A DNA stretch of 64,000 bases from Ophiobolus disseminans (Eukaryota > Ascomycota > Dothideomycetes > Pleosporales > Phaeosphaeriaceae): positions 1,377,065-1,441,064 of the forward strand of contig MU006216.1 of assembly GCA_010093685.1 (NCBI GenBank). The letters run 5' to 3'. A model generated the notes under the pieces. That model was not told the origin of the DNA and did no database searches. It saw only the letters and a list, made by a program, of their open reading frames with translations. Of the stretch, positions 45,717-57,565 are shown one piece after another; positions within the stretch are counted from its first letter, which is position 1, and every line of letters starts with the position of its first letter. Position numbers and translations under genes: made by a program.

Positions 45717-46033
45717 TTACTAGCCATGATGCACTGAAAGTCTCCTGGGTCAGGTATCTAAAGGCTGACATGCCTTACCAAAGCACCGACGATACGACTC
45801 CCATAACTCCTACCAAGGAAATCCTCCAGTTACGTTACGCTTCGTATCGGCTCTGCGCAGCAACGTCGTTGCATACGCAGGAGAGATCCGAGTCAATACT
45901 GCCCGGCGAAGCCGTTCTCCATATAAAGACTCCCGGGCGACACAACGGTCGTTGATACCTCTTACCAAAGGTATGAATGCGCCGAGACATTCCCGCTCAC
46001 AAACAGAGCGATTATCATGTACGCACAAGAATC
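45717..46033. other. Convergent 3' flanks
   Basis: Only the downstream flanks of the transporter pseudogene and the minus-strand F-box/ankyrin gene. Nothing else seen. Confidence 0.45.
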
Positions 46034-47668
46034 TCACATCTTCAACGGCACCCATTGTTTCTTCTTCGACTTCTTGCTGCTAGACTGCTTCGATTGTTTT
46101 CCTGAATCGTCGCTTGTCAATGCTCGCTGCTGTGGACGCTCGCGGTCCGGCTCGTTGGTTTTCTGGAACCGAGACCACAGGTCTGTACCACGCGCGCGGG
46201 GAACGCGAACCGGTTGTCCGAGGTGCGGGAAAGGATCAGTGACGACTGGTCGAGGTAGTTCTTTCGCTTTCGATACACTGGGTCGCGGGAGAGGTGCGGA
46301 TTTAACTGGAGCCGGTTTCTGCGCCCAGAACGCTTGGGTGACGTCTTCTTTTATAGCTTTGGGAGTACCTAGCTGTGAAAATGACGAAATAGTAGGAGGT
46401 TCCTTAGGATCAGCTTCAGGCTGCTTTGGGAGTCCTCGCATGTCGCTCCCTACCATATGTGCGAGATTCCATGTTTCTAGCGACGGGTCCTCGAAGTCTA
46501 GCTCGGGTTGTGTGGAGCCGTCGTCGCCTGTCAAGAGTGCCTCGGCGGTATCTGGCTTGTCGACGAAATCCAGCAATGTAGCAAACCGGCTGGGGATAGG
46601 TGATTCCATTGAATGAAAGTACTCCATCTGATAGCTAGGAGTTGACTCGTTGTCCAGCCCCTTTCGTCCAGCCCTCGAGGGCAGTTTTTTCGGCTTGGTC
46701 GTTGCAGGTGGCTTTGCTTTGGACAACAAGTTCCTCACCCGGGGGTCAGGATGTCTGGAAGCCACGTCCCGAGCCGTCGCTCCAATGCGGCCCGACGGCA
46801 TATCTGGATCTGCATGATGCTGCAGAAGCATTGAGACAATCTGGTGCACGTCCTCGAGGAGTTGTCTCATCACAAAGTCTCCCTTGCACGCGGTTGCGTC
46901 GATAATGTTATACAAAGCCAGGCTGCGACCGCGTACATCTCGCGCGCTCAGACTTCTGTCCTGGCGCTCAAGAAGGAATCGTACCAGCTTGACAAAGCGC
47001 TTCTCACACGCAGTATCCAGTAGCGTGCTCCCAGACTTGAGGACCTGGAAGTAGGCGTCCAGATCCTGCGAGAGCAAGATGGCGATGTTCTCATGGTCCC
47101 TTGCAAAGGCAATTACCAGCGCAAGCCTCGTTCCATCGACGATCTGCTCAGCCCCAGCTGCTAGGAAAAGTCGCACCATACGCTCATACCCAAAGAATGC
47201 CGCCGCTGCAAGGGGAGTAGGTCGCTTCCCCGTGAGACCTTGTTGGAAGCCACTCTGCGTGTTCACGTCGCCGCCCATACGAAGCACATTTTTAGCCAGG
47301 CCCTTGAGATTCCTCTTCGCCGCCACGTTGAGCAGACTACTACCACGGTACCGAATGTCGTGTCGAACGATGTAGTTCATGACCAAAGGGTAGAACCTAT
47401 GGCTGGTCTGCGCCAGGCTGCTGCAGCTGCGAGTGTCCAGGTGCTGCACCATGACGAGCAGAAGCTCATTTGGCAAGGTGACGAGGCCCTTGTTGTAGTG
47501 GTATTTATTCAGATACGCGTATGCGAAGAAGTTGAATTTATGGTTCACTCTGCTGAGGCGTCGGAGGTCTGCAGTACAGAGAGGAGACGCGATGTCGCAT
47601 AGTAGCTCGTTGGGTAGCGTTAGAATGCCCGCCGGCGGAGGGAGAGCGACGAGTGCTCGTTTGTCCAT
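46034..47668 (-). CDS. F-box-like/ankyrin-repeat protein with two F-box-like motifs
   Basis: A single exon of 544 residues, in phase. Two F-box-like motifs follow each other: LPNELLCDIASPL with CTADLRRLSRVNHKF (about residues 18-55), and LPNELLLVMVQHL with SCSSLAQTSHRFY (about 62-95). Ankyrin repeats follow (about 108-330), for example GSSLLNVAAKRNLKGLAKNV and RPTPLAAAAFFGYERMVRLF, ending in RHPDPRVRNLLSKAK. The last 210 residues are Pro/Ser/Lys-rich and probably disordered. F-box proteins recruit substrates to SCF ubiquitin ligases, and ankyrin repeats would bind the target; the substrate is unknown. A decayed relative lies 14 kb away on the other strand. Confidence 0.82.
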   Translation of the reverse strand: MDKRALVALPPPAGILTLPNELLCDIASPLCTADLRRLSRVNHKFNFFAYAYLNKYHYNKGLVTLPNELLLVMVQHLDTRSCSSLAQTSHRFYPLVMNYIVRHDIRYRGSSLLNVAAKRNLKGLAKNVLRMGGDVNTQSGFQQGLTGKRPTPLAAAAFFGYERMVRLFLAAGAEQIVDGTRLALVIAFARDHENIAILLSQDLDAYFQVLKSGSTLLDTACEKRFVKLVRFLLERQDRSLSARDVRGRSLALYNIIDATACKGDFVMRQLLEDVHQIVSMLLQHHADPDMPSGRIGATARDVASRHPDPRVRNLLSKAKPPATTKPKKLPSRAGRKGLDNESTPSYQMEYFHSMESPIPSRFATLLDFVDKPDTAEALLTGDDGSTQPELDFEDPSLETWNLAHMVGSDMRGLPKQPEADPKEPPTISSFSQLGTPKAIKEDVTQAFWAQKPAPVKSAPLPRPSVSKAKELPRPVVTDPFPHLGQPVRVPRARGTDLWSRFQKTNEPDRERPQQRALTSDDSGKQSKQSSSKKSKKKQWVPLKM

Positions 47669-48360
47669 GTCTTAGAAACAGTATGCTGGTTGTGTTCGTG
47701 TGTTGTTGAGGCGAAGGTGTAGTTCAAGTAGAGAGAAGGATGAGGTGGCTCAGGTCTTGGCGGCGCCTATGACTTTCACTGCGCCTCGAATCAGGCTGCG
47801 ATTGTGTTTGAGAGATTCTAATGTGGTGGGTGTTGTATGGCAGGCAAAGGCAATTACAGGCATCAATTGAGCTTCCATGCCACGCCCCGAACTCTCTATA
47901 GCCTCCAATAGATTAGACAAGCCGGGCGGCTTAGCCCCCTGAAAGTGTCCCAATGGCATTCATAGCTCTATCCGAATCTCATTCGCAGAGCCGAAAGTCC
48001 GTGAGACTCTCCCTGGCCAGTTGTCACGAATTCAGCAGAGTCGCAGGACGTGTCAAAGACTCTCCACGCGATATCCACATCACATCACATCCAAACAACC
48101 CAACGCGCAAGCGACGACACCCCACGATACCAAAAGCCGAATGTACACACTTCCTTGAGTTTTTCTGCACATGGACTTTATGTACCTCTGCCCCACAAAA
48201 GCCATCGATACACAAAAAGCGTCCCTGACCCACACCTGCACCTATGTCGATGCGGCAAGTCTTGCCTCGTCTCTTCATTGTTGAAAGTAAATTTCAAAGC
48301 AGTTTACAGCTGCATTCCCCCCCTCTACCACGAACGGTACTGATTGACAGACACCACAAA
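47669..48360. other. Intergenic
   Basis: Promoter of the F-box/ankyrin gene and the 3' flank of the importin gene. Short frames only, without domains. Confidence 0.45.
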
Positions 48361-51300
48361 CTACGCAGCGCTCTCCCTCAACCGTTGTTTCTCATCCTCA
48401 TTCAGCAGACCAAACTCCTCCGCAAACCCCTGCGTCGTAGCCGCACGCTTAAAGAACTCAACCAGGAAGCCTTGTGTCTCATCGTCTCGCTGCCTACTAC
48501 CGTTGCCACCGGGCTCTTCGTTCGCAAAAGCCATGAGCTGCTCTTTGCTGAAGCCGCTGCCAAGGTCGAGGAAAGGGTTTGGTTCGTCTTCCCAGTCGCC
48601 GTCGTCGGAGCCGTCGTCGTCGGCGAGTTCGGCGGCGGCGGAGGCTTCGAGGGGCGCGCCTGATGCGGATTGGAGTTCGACGATGAGGACTTTGAGAATT
48701 TTGAGGGTGGCGGGGACGATGGACCATTGGTCTGGACCTGAGGAGATGGTTAGTGGTGTTCATGTGTGGTACGAAATCTTGCCAGCTGAGTCTACGTACT
48801 GCTCTTCGCACGGCTTCGTGTCATGATGCGGCCGTCCGTGTTGGGGATTAAGTCACCTTTTACTTGTACTTGAGCTAGTCGTGAATCTTTGAGGTCGTAC
48901 AGCTTCGATAGTGCAATGACGTTTTGTCGGATTTCGTCGTAGCCTGCAAAGTTGATTGAGTTCTCGAGCCACTTCGCCATCACCACTTGTAGGCCGTTTT
49001 GACCGCCGATGTCTTGTCGAGCTAGGAAGTCCACGACCTCTGGAGCATGATTTAAGCTAAGTCGTGCGAAGACTAGTGTCAGACTCTGGATGAAGGGCGC
49101 ATGCTCAGCGGTAGATAATCGCACAGCAACGCTTCGGAGGAGCTCCTCAAGATAAGGGCCCAGCCGCTCGTGGCCAGCTTTCTCCACAACCTCAGCAGCA
49201 AGCGCACCGACTTCGCCCGCGGCATGATCGGTACATGATGAGAGTAGACGAGAGACGATGATGAGGACCACCTCTAGACCCGCCTTGCCGGTGTCGTCCC
49301 GCCACTCAAAGAGCTGCTGATGGTCATGAGCAATAATGTTCTTCACGGCCATGGTAGCAGACTTGAGCAGTTCCTCCTCAGTGCTACCGAGAAGGAGCCG
49401 AGTCAGTTTTGGCATCGTTGCTGCAATGAAACCGGCTGGAAGAGGTTCTGGGCCATGCTCGGCAAGGACAGAGAGCAGGTCTGCGGCGAGATTGCACAAT
49501 GCGTTCTCCTCCGTGAGGCTGCCGACATCGAAAGCTCCCGTGAGCGATGGCAGAACCTTGGAACATAACTGTACGTAGGCATCTCCGCCCATCTGCGCTA
49601 TCGATTCGGTCACATCCTCGAAAGCCTCATTGACCAGCATGGCGAGCTGGAAGTTGTTCGCGCCATGACTAGCAACTTGAAACAGTGTGTCCAGCCCATT
49701 CCCTGTAACACATATCCGTGTGTCGATGAGAATAGCATCTCGCAACGTCTCCACCAGTGTGACCATGAGATCGTCACTGTCGGCAAGCTCCTGTAGGTCT
49801 TGGGCCGCAAGATAGTTGGTGATTGATGTGATGATGGTGCTTTGGAGCGGTTGTGTGATGGCATGTGGGAGGGCTTGGAGGTAGAGTTGCAGGGCGCGGA
49901 TGCATGAGACCTGTACAACGTCGGATTCGTCGTTGGGAATGGCGTGTAGCGAAGCCTCCAGGAAGGAAGTGGCAAGCTGCTGCAGAGCATCGCCGGATGT
50001 CCGTGTGAGACTACCAGCAACGAGATAGCCGCGAGCTCTGAGAAACGGGTCCGGCTGCTGCATGGCAAAACGGATGAAGTCGACGAAGCCACCTGCAGCT
50101 TCCGCACCAATCTGCTTGTCTGTGTCTTGGAAGTCACTGAGGAGTTGGTTCAGGACGTATAGCGCAGCCTCCTTTGCTTTCCAGTCGTTTGCCTCCGAGT
50201 AGAGCGCTCTTGTATACGTGAGCAGGCCGTTGATGGTGGACTCTGTCAGCCACTCGCCCAGCTTGATGACGAGATCGCCACATGCCGTGCGTGGGGTGTA
50301 GTTGGCCGTTACGCTGGTCTCCTCGCTGAGGAAGATGTTGACATCGATGTCCCACAGCGCCTCCTCCTCTGTCGTGATCTGCGCATAAGCAACAGCGAGC
50401 TTCATGACCTCGGTCACCCATGATGTTTCTGCCGTCTGAGATGCAAGTTCCTGATCCAGCTGTGCGCGGACTGGTGGCGCCCGCAGACATGCTTGCATGA
50501 AGTCGAGCTCTTCCAGGACGAGGAAGTCCAGAGTGTACGGCAGCCCGTCTGCGTCCTCCAACCGGCCCTGGCGCTCTTCTTGTATGTACATGAGGGAGTA
50601 TGCGGGCTGTAGTAGCGACAGTTCCTCCCAGGTCGCCTGGAAGAGCACGAGACTCTGCGGCGACAGGATGGCGGGGAAGACGGACCGTATGCGCATGAGG
50701 ATCTGGGTTGGTCAGTGTGGGCCAGTGTAGGTTCGATGTTCCCTGATACATACCTTCACGACCTGGAGCTTCAGCGCAACAAGCCCTTTGTATGTCACGG
50801 CATCCGACGAGCCAGCCTTGTCGTCCTCCAAAGACGGCGGTCCCGGCAGCCTTGTCTTCAGCACGTTGATGAAGAAAGGTATCCATCCACTGAGCACCGT
50901 GTCGGCGAATCCCTTGATCTGCGCCTTGTGGTCCTCCAGCAGCATCTCGAGGATATCGAAGCAGCCGCGGAAGACACTGCAAGCCAGCGCCCGCAAAGCA
51001 GGCCTGCGCTGCTCGTTGACGGCTACATCATACACGACCTTGATGAGCGACTCTGCGACCTCGAAGAAGGTATTTTCGTTGAAGCAGTCGTCGACAAGCT
51101 CGCTCAGGACCTTCAGTGCACCATGAAGCTGCCCGTCTGTCGCATTCGGGATGATTCGAAGGAGGTTGCTGAGCAGGTCTGGCCATTGGTCTGGGTAGTC
51201 GGCGTTTGCGATCTTGCTGACGACCAAGCTAGCTGCAGCCTTGAGCTTGCGGTCGAGCTGGTCCGTGGTGGCAAGGGCGAGCAGCTGCTCCCGTATGAAG

Positions 51301-51563
51301 GGCTTGTTCTCGTCGCTGACGAGTAATTGGCCCTTGAACTCCTCGAAGCTATTGCTCCAGCCGGCCAGGACCAGCTGCTTCAGGTACAGCAGGGCGGCCT
51401 GGCGGATGTTGAGCGGCACATTGTCGTGGCAGGCGATGCCGACGAGCCCCAGCGGCAGCTCCTGGTGGCCGTAGTAGGAGAGGAGCTGTTGTTCGGCGTG
51501 CTTGCGAGGGCCCTCTTGCGCGGTTTGGGTTGCGGAGAGCAGCTGCACTAGCTGGTCCTCCAT
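48361..51563 (-). CDS. KAP114: Karyopherin Kap114 / importin-9
   Basis: A beta-karyopherin nuclear import receptor; family members carry histones H2A-H2B and TBP. Exons 50754-51563, 48800-50702 and 48361-48737 join in phase to 1029 residues, the usual size for importin-9. The N-terminal importin-beta domain reads AEQQLLSYYGHQELPLGL and NIRQAALLYLKQLV (about 22-70). HEAT-type helices fill the rest. An acidic stretch (ADDDGSDDGDWEDEPNPF) lies near the C-terminus, as in this family where an acidic segment contacts cargo. Introns are 51 and 62 nt. The upstream neighbour REV7 is divergent. Confidence 0.92.
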
Positions 51564-52116
51564 GGCTTGGGGCGTGCGCGTACAGAGCTAGTCACTCTGC
51601 GCCTCTAGCGTTACGCGACACCTTCACGGGGAGAATGGCGTGGGTTTGGGAGGAGTGACGCGTTTTTTGGTGTCTTATTCCTGCGCTCGGCGGTAAGGCT
51701 GACGAGAGAAACGCGACCGGAGATGCGGGGCACGCCGTGAGCCTGGGTGCGGCGGGGGTTTGGCCGGAGCAATAAACAGCTGGGCCTGTGTGAAGGAATA
51801 ACCAGATATGGGGAGGGCTGGAGGTATTCGCGGGTGTGTGGTGAGAAGGACGGCGGCCAATGACGGTATGTGGTCCGAAAAGTTTGGGATTGATTGATTG
51901 ATGCGCTTGCCCGAGTCTTGAACAACCTCACCTCTTCACATGCGCCTCGATCGACTGCCTGCCACGTCGCAGCTGCCCAACGATGCGAAGACCTTGCACC
52001 GCGTCTAGCACATACCACGAGGAGCTCGGCATACGGCCGTGAACAGGTAGCAGGCAACATCCATCCACCGCCTGCACGACACGCGACGCCACGCGCGGTC
52101 TATACACACCCTCACC
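51564..52116. other. Divergent promoter of KAP114 and REV7 genes
   Basis: Both start codons face outward from this 553-bp segment. GC-rich near the REV7 side, with ACGCG cores at about 52081-52096. No coding signal. Confidence 0.5.
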
Positions 52117-52977
52117 ATGTCGGCGACCTACCTCGAGACCCTCTCCGCCTTCACCTCCTTCCTCACCGCCTACACCCACACGCTCCTCTACCTGCGCACT
52201 CTCTACCCGCCCACCTCTTTCGTCGAATCGCGCTTCCACAACACCTCAGTCTACCAGTCGCGGCACCCCCTCGTCTGCGACTGGATCCACGACGCCGTCG
52301 CCGCCGTACGCGAAGACCTTCTTGAGGGCACCGTGCACCGCATCGGCATTGTGATATTCAGCTATGGTGGAGAAGATGGGGGCGGCAGTGCGAAGATTAT
52401 GGAGCGCTACATGTTTGACGTGGGTGAGTTTCCGGTCGTGGGCAGGAACGAGAGGAACATGGAGATTGAGTGGGATAGCGCATCTGAGGGCGATGGGGAA
52501 AGGGACGGGGATGAGACAGACACTTCTGTGCCTACTAAGAAGGGCAAAGGCAAGCAGAAAGAGCTGGATGCGGATGTCGATGTAAATCTCTCCGAGCAGT
52601 TCCGCGCAGCCCTCATCGTTCTGTCGACACGTACTTCCCTCCTCGCGCCTCTACCGCCGAACTGCTCGTTCAATATCTGCATGGAGCTCAAGGACGAGGG
52701 AGACGTGGATCCGCCGATTCGGCATCCGCAGCCCTGGATACCGGTGCAGCCCAGCCTGCAGAAGACGGGGCGCCGAGTTACCGTGAGAGACGAGGCTGAG
52801 GAAGAAGTCGTGCAAGAGGGCAGAAAGGGCGAGGATCTAGGAGGTGTCAAAGTGACGCCCATACGTAGCGTGGAGGCTGGCGTCTTCAGGTTTGAGACGT
52901 GGATTGAGGAGGGGAGGGCGAAATTTGAAGCGATAGGGAAGAGTCAAGAGACGACTTTCGGCAGCTCCATTGGATGA
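52117..52977 (+). CDS. REV7: HORMA-domain protein Rev7 (MAD2L2), DNA polymerase zeta subunit
   Basis: A single-exon gene of 286 residues. The HORMA opening is clear: TYLETLSAFTSFLTAYTHTL, then LYLRTLYPPTSFVESRFHN, VYQSRHPLVCDWIHDAV and EDLLEGTVHRIGIVI. The VYQSRHP element separates Rev7 from Mad2 and Hop1. Rev7 binds Rev3 as accessory subunit of translesion polymerase zeta. An acidic/lysine-rich insert (about 122-160) interrupts the HORMA core, longer than in yeast or human Rev7, and the C-terminus (after about 215) is also extended. The seatbelt region should include VTPIRSVEAGVFRFETWIEE. Start chosen at the only Met before the conserved opening. Confidence 0.9.
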   Translation: MSATYLETLSAFTSFLTAYTHTLLYLRTLYPPTSFVESRFHNTSVYQSRHPLVCDWIHDAVAAVREDLLEGTVHRIGIVIFSYGGEDGGGSAKIMERYMFDVGEFPVVGRNERNMEIEWDSASEGDGERDGDETDTSVPTKKGKGKQKELDADVDVNLSEQFRAALIVLSTRTSLLAPLPPNCSFNICMELKDEGDVDPPIRHPQPWIPVQPSLQKTGRRVTVRDEAEEEVVQEGRKGEDLGGVKVTPIRSVEAGVFRFETWIEEGRAKFEAIGKSQETTFGSSIG

Positions 52978-53325
52978 GCTAAAGAGCTGAGGACGTGGCA
53001 GAAATACCACAAGCCAGCGGGCGGGTCCTGTCGAGCGCTAATATCTCTGGTTGCTGTAAGTCACGTAGATGATAGGGTAGCCACAGAAGCCGTAGTCCGA
53101 CACAAGGACCACCAGCATACAGCGAATATACATCACAGCCTATTTCCATCACACCCGACGCCCATCTACAACATGAAGGCAGAATTAATTCGACGTGAAG
53201 AAGTACTTAGACGCTATGCTCAAACCTGCCGGGTATCAAAGTCCCCCCATATGCGCCAAATAACCCATAGTAATGCTCTCCTAATCAAAACAGCGTGAGA
53301 TAGATCCCACAGGAGAGGTCAGGCC
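52978..53325. other. Convergent 3' region
   Basis: Lies between the stop codons of REV7 and the RBR ligase gene. No gene or repeat seen. Confidence 0.45.
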
Positions 53326-56254
53326 TTATCTCGGCCTCCTGTCCACATCCCTGGGCGCATGTGCTCTCCTCTCCCCCCTCGCCATCCTTAGCTGCTCCAT
53401 ATGCCTCAACTGCATTTCCATAACATGTAGTCTATGTTGGTTGGGCACCACATTCGCCTGCAGCAATGCGCGCTGTTGCTGCAAATTTTCCTCCTGCAAG
53501 CGTATCAGCCTCGTCCGGCGTGCCGCAGCGGCTTGCGCCATATGTTGCGCTTGTTGCAGCTGATCTAGCCTCTGGTTCAGGTTGTCAGCGGCCAGCTGTG
53601 GGAAGTGGGGTTGGCGGGGAGGAGGAGCTTGCAATTGCGGAGGATGTGGTGGCGGAGGCGCATTGTTTCGCCCCGGCGGATCTTGAACTTGACGTGCGTA
53701 GTTGAAAAAGCGGTTACGGGGCAGGTAATTGAGGACAGCATCAAACGCGGCAGGTCTAGTGGTGGTGGTTAGGTGGATGATAATGATATTGAAGGTACGG
53801 GTTGTACGCAAAATGAGGAAAATGCTGGACATACGGATTGGGCGGTGGAGGAGCAGGTTGCTGGTATGGTGGAGGTTGCATGCCGTAAAAGGGGTTGAAA
53901 GCGAGAGCTGGGTGGGCTGCGTAAGGTGGTACATGCTGGGCGATCGGTGGGTGGACTGGGCCTGCGCGACGATGAGCCGGCGGCGCAGGAGGTCCCACCC
54001 GGGGGAGAAGTTGGTCGTTGACCATGTGATATGGGAAGGCTTGGGCTTGCACTTGCGCGCGCCCTTTGCGGGCATCCTCTGCTTGCTTGACCCTATCCGA
54101 GACCTGGATCATGAGGTCGGCATCAGAGAGGCCAGGGTTGTCAGCGCGGACTTTCGCCATAGCCTCATCAGCTGCTTTCTTGACCTCTTGTTCATGACGG
54201 TCTTCTACATTTTCGTGCAGAGGGCACTTCCCGAGTCCGACTTCTCCAAAGTGTTCGTAGTTAGCAACGTCTTTGGAGCAAATATAACTGGAACATGTTA
54301 GTGTGATTGAGCATAAAGCCACTGGAATGCAGGCGACCACTTACCATTGCACGTTGTTGCAGTGCGAACATGTCATCTTATTGCAGCCGTACTCCTTCAC
54401 AAATGGGTGCTTGCATTTATTGCACTGTCGAATCAGTGCCGCCGACATGGCCTCTTCCACGATATGCCGCAGTGTTAGTTGACCATCCTTGTCAGCCTCT
54501 TTGCAGGTAAGAGGGATGTGGGTCTCTTTCTCGCAAAGACGACAGCTAGTCTTGCCGCACTTCTTGTTCTGGCAACGGAACTCTTTGTCTACCTCGACTG
54601 GCGGACACTCCATCTTGAAGTCGCAGAAAGGGCATTCGGATAGAAAGTCGAGACCAGCTGCGGCCAGATCTTGCTGCTGTTGCATGTGTTCGAGTCGCTC
54701 GAAAGTCTTGTCGCCCAGCACTTGCTGAAGCTGTGTTCGCGAAAACGTTCCTTCGCAGTCGTCGACTCCAAAGCATTTTGGGCGACATCTGGACTGGCCC
54801 ATCTGCGTTTCCACCTGTCGTTTCGGACATTCCGTGCAGTAGAAGTGAGTGGTCTCGCCACTACAGGACACCATGCGATTGAGGGGGATATCGTCGAAGC
54901 AGCATGCGCACTCGCCCATCTCGTTGTTCTTCTGCGCCTCCTCGAGGTTTTCCTGTTCAGCTTTCTCTGCGTCTTCAGCCTTGAGACGCTTCCACATGTC
55001 GCCTTCAACTTTCTTCTTAGCGGCCTGTAGTTCTTTGGGAAGCTGGCTTCCTTGCTCAATAAGCATGGTTTCTGTACCACGCTTGGTACGTGATTTGCCA
55101 ATAGTCTTGAAACGCTTATTGGCAATGCGCCCGTAGTTTCGCAGTTGTTCTTCTAGGAGGACGTATGCTTTGAACAGTGTCTTTTGGTCGCTCACCACGT
55201 TGGTGATATGCCGAACTGGGATGGATAAGAACTCGTCTCTTAGCAAGTCTGCACTATGAATTATGTGTCAGAATGTAGCTTAGGAGGAGTGTAGGATGAT
55301 ACAACGAGCGGCGAGTAGGAAAATCTGAGGTAGTAGAGGTCGAGGGTTCGTGTGCGGTGGGCAAAAGGTTGACACCATGGCATTGCTGGCTTCTCCTTGA
55401 CGTGCGCACGCAGTACTGACGATAGATGGCTACCATTCCTTTACTCTGGGCACATGTTGAGTCCAGCGAATGGCGTCACATAACTGTGACGAGTGTACGG
55501 CATACCCTGAATTGCGGGCTTCAAGGTAGTGCGCATTAAGGAGGGATATGAATGTCTCCATTCATGCAGCCAGTACTTCAATGGGAAGGACAAGGATCTC
55601 ATGTGCAACACCGCAGCTTGCCATGACAGCGTTATGGTGTAAGAAGAAAGCATGTACTTACGCGTCTGACTCGTAGCTCGCAATCTCAGGGTTTCGCTCC
55701 GCCTTTTCATAGACTTTCCACTCATCTTCGTCTTCGTCGTTTCGCTTTCTCTTCTTGTTTCTCGCCTCGTCTGCCTCTTTCGGATATGCTTCACCATCGA
55801 GAAATTGAGTGATGAGATTCTCGCATTGCACAGCGGTCCGCGTGAGGTCTGTGGTGGTCTCTCTGATGAGATCGAGGACGTGGTCGATTGCAATATCTGG
55901 TAGGACATCCAGGACCATTTGCAAGCACACGGCTTCAGTGATGGTGTCGCCGCCTCCATCGACATTGCTAGGCTCCGCAGGGTCGTCGTTTACCCATATG
56001 GGATCGGAAGGCGGGATATCGATGTCAGGGATGCCAGTGAGATCGATGATTCCGTCTTCGGCTTCGTAGATTGGATGATAGCGCTCATTGAGCTCCCCGA
56101 GTAGACCGTCAGCATCAGGCATGTCCTGCACAATACTTTGCCGCTCGGATTGCGCATCGAAGAAGTCTAGGTCGTCTCCCGAAAATGCTTCATCCTCACT
56201 GTCTGATGATAAGTCCACAATTTCGTACGGCGTGTTGAATTGAGGCCTCGCCAT
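53326..56254 (-). CDS. RBR-type E3 ubiquitin ligase, RNF216/TRIAD3-like
   Basis: Exons 55662-56254, 54345-55253, 53835-54287 and 53326-53755 join in phase to 794 residues. The RBR triad is complete: RING1 from CACCFDD (about 313-364), IBR with CPFCDFKMECPP to CRLCEKETHIPLTC (about 405-448), and RING2 with CNKCKHPFVKEYGCNKMTC continuing across an intron into CYIC (about 475-505). The Cys in GCNKMTC is the expected catalytic thioester residue. The N-terminus is acidic with SSDSEDE and DLTGIPDIDI, SIM-like sequences. The C-terminus is Pro/Gln/His-rich. The long spacing before RING1 and the layout match RNF216 rather than Parkin or HOIP. The first intron is 408 nt, far longer than neighbours. Confidence 0.88.
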
Positions 56255-57565
56255 GGTGTGGTTGTGGGGATGCCGTGAGTGATCGAGCATGGAGGTGAGG
56301 AAATGACAAGTATCCGCAGTTTTGTAAATGGCTTTGAGTGAGTGAAAATGTGATCCTCACTTTCTGGGTGAGTCGTGTGGGGCCAAAAGGGCAAATAGCT
56401 GTGATCGCAGTAGCGAGGAATTGCTCTCACGAAAGCTTCCGCGCCGCAGCAAGACAAGGAGCCAAACCAGACCAATCGGAACAGGTTGCGGGGTGTGAAA
56501 TATACATTAGTTGAGGCTATAACGATCGCGAGAACAAGTTGTGTGAATGTCCTCTGAAAGGGCAAGGAAGGGCAACTCTCTGAACCAGGCCGGCTCCATT
56601 CGCAGCCTTGTTGGTCACTCCGCCGCCTTGAGGGCACACGGTTTGCAATGAGGGGCACGGCAGCCACCGGTGGTATAGTAAGAGCGATAGATGAGGAGAC
56701 GGGGCACTGGTGTGGAATTGGTGACGTTCCAGCAGGCGCAGGTCGTGGTGAGGCCGAACCTGGTGCTGTCGCCGTTTCTGCACACAGCAGCTAGATCGGG
56801 CAAGCGCCCAAGGCAGCAAGGCAGAAGAACGGCAGCTACGTGCCACAAATTCAAGTCACAGAAGCCATAACAGCGCCAGGCTGTAGCGCGCGAGTTCTCG
56901 TCGAGATGGCTGAGCAGCAATCGTGGTTGCGGCCCGGAGGTGCGCGTCTCGCCCAGGTCAGCGCGCCAACGAGTAAGGTTAGCCTAACTGCCGCGTGGTT
57001 TATATTCGGCGTGCGGCGCTCCTGCGACACAAGAGACCTGCACAGGGTTGGTAGAATGGCGATGCCTGTGTTACAATTGCTGTGATTGTCTCCAATGGCG
57101 GCGTTGGCGTGAGCCACAGCAGACGAATGCGTGTCTTTATGTAATTAGTGCATTGGGGGCCTGACTCCCGCACATGACCTTGTAAGCAATGACATTGCTC
57201 GCTTACCTTCGGGCAGAGAAGGGACGGTATCTTCGGAATATTGTTGTGCGGAATGGAACTGAGGGATAAGAAGGGCATGAGATCAGGATCGGGATGATCC
57301 ACTACGGAACGTGGGGTAGATGCTTGAACAAAGAGTAGCCTCTCACATTCCTTATATTTCAAGTTGCTCGACCCAGCATTCTACCGCACCCCAAAACAAC
57401 AGCGAGTCTTGACTCCTTCACTCTGAGGTGTCTTTGGGCTTCGCAGATCGGTTGCTGTAAACGTCTTCGCTCACGCCCTACGTGACAAGTGTACACAAGA
57501 GCTAGCCTTGGAGCGCGTATAAAGACTCAACACCTCGTCCCGCTTTGTACCACCAAACTGCAAAC
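56255..57565. other. Divergent promoter region of the RBR and LYC1-like genes
   Basis: No domain-bearing frame in 1.3 kb. Overlapping open frames at 56167-57362 on the minus strand lack any known motif. The TATA box near the right end is listed separately. Confidence 0.5.
57518..57524 (+). promoter_or_regulatory. TATA box of the LYC1-like gene
   Basis: TATAAAG lies 42-48 bp upstream of the start codon at 57566, which implies a short 5' leader. Confidence 0.5.

Noticed and set aside
56167..57362. Chain of minus-strand open frames upstream of the RBR gene
   Set aside because: No recognisable domain and no consistent splice path; more likely promoter and leader DNA.
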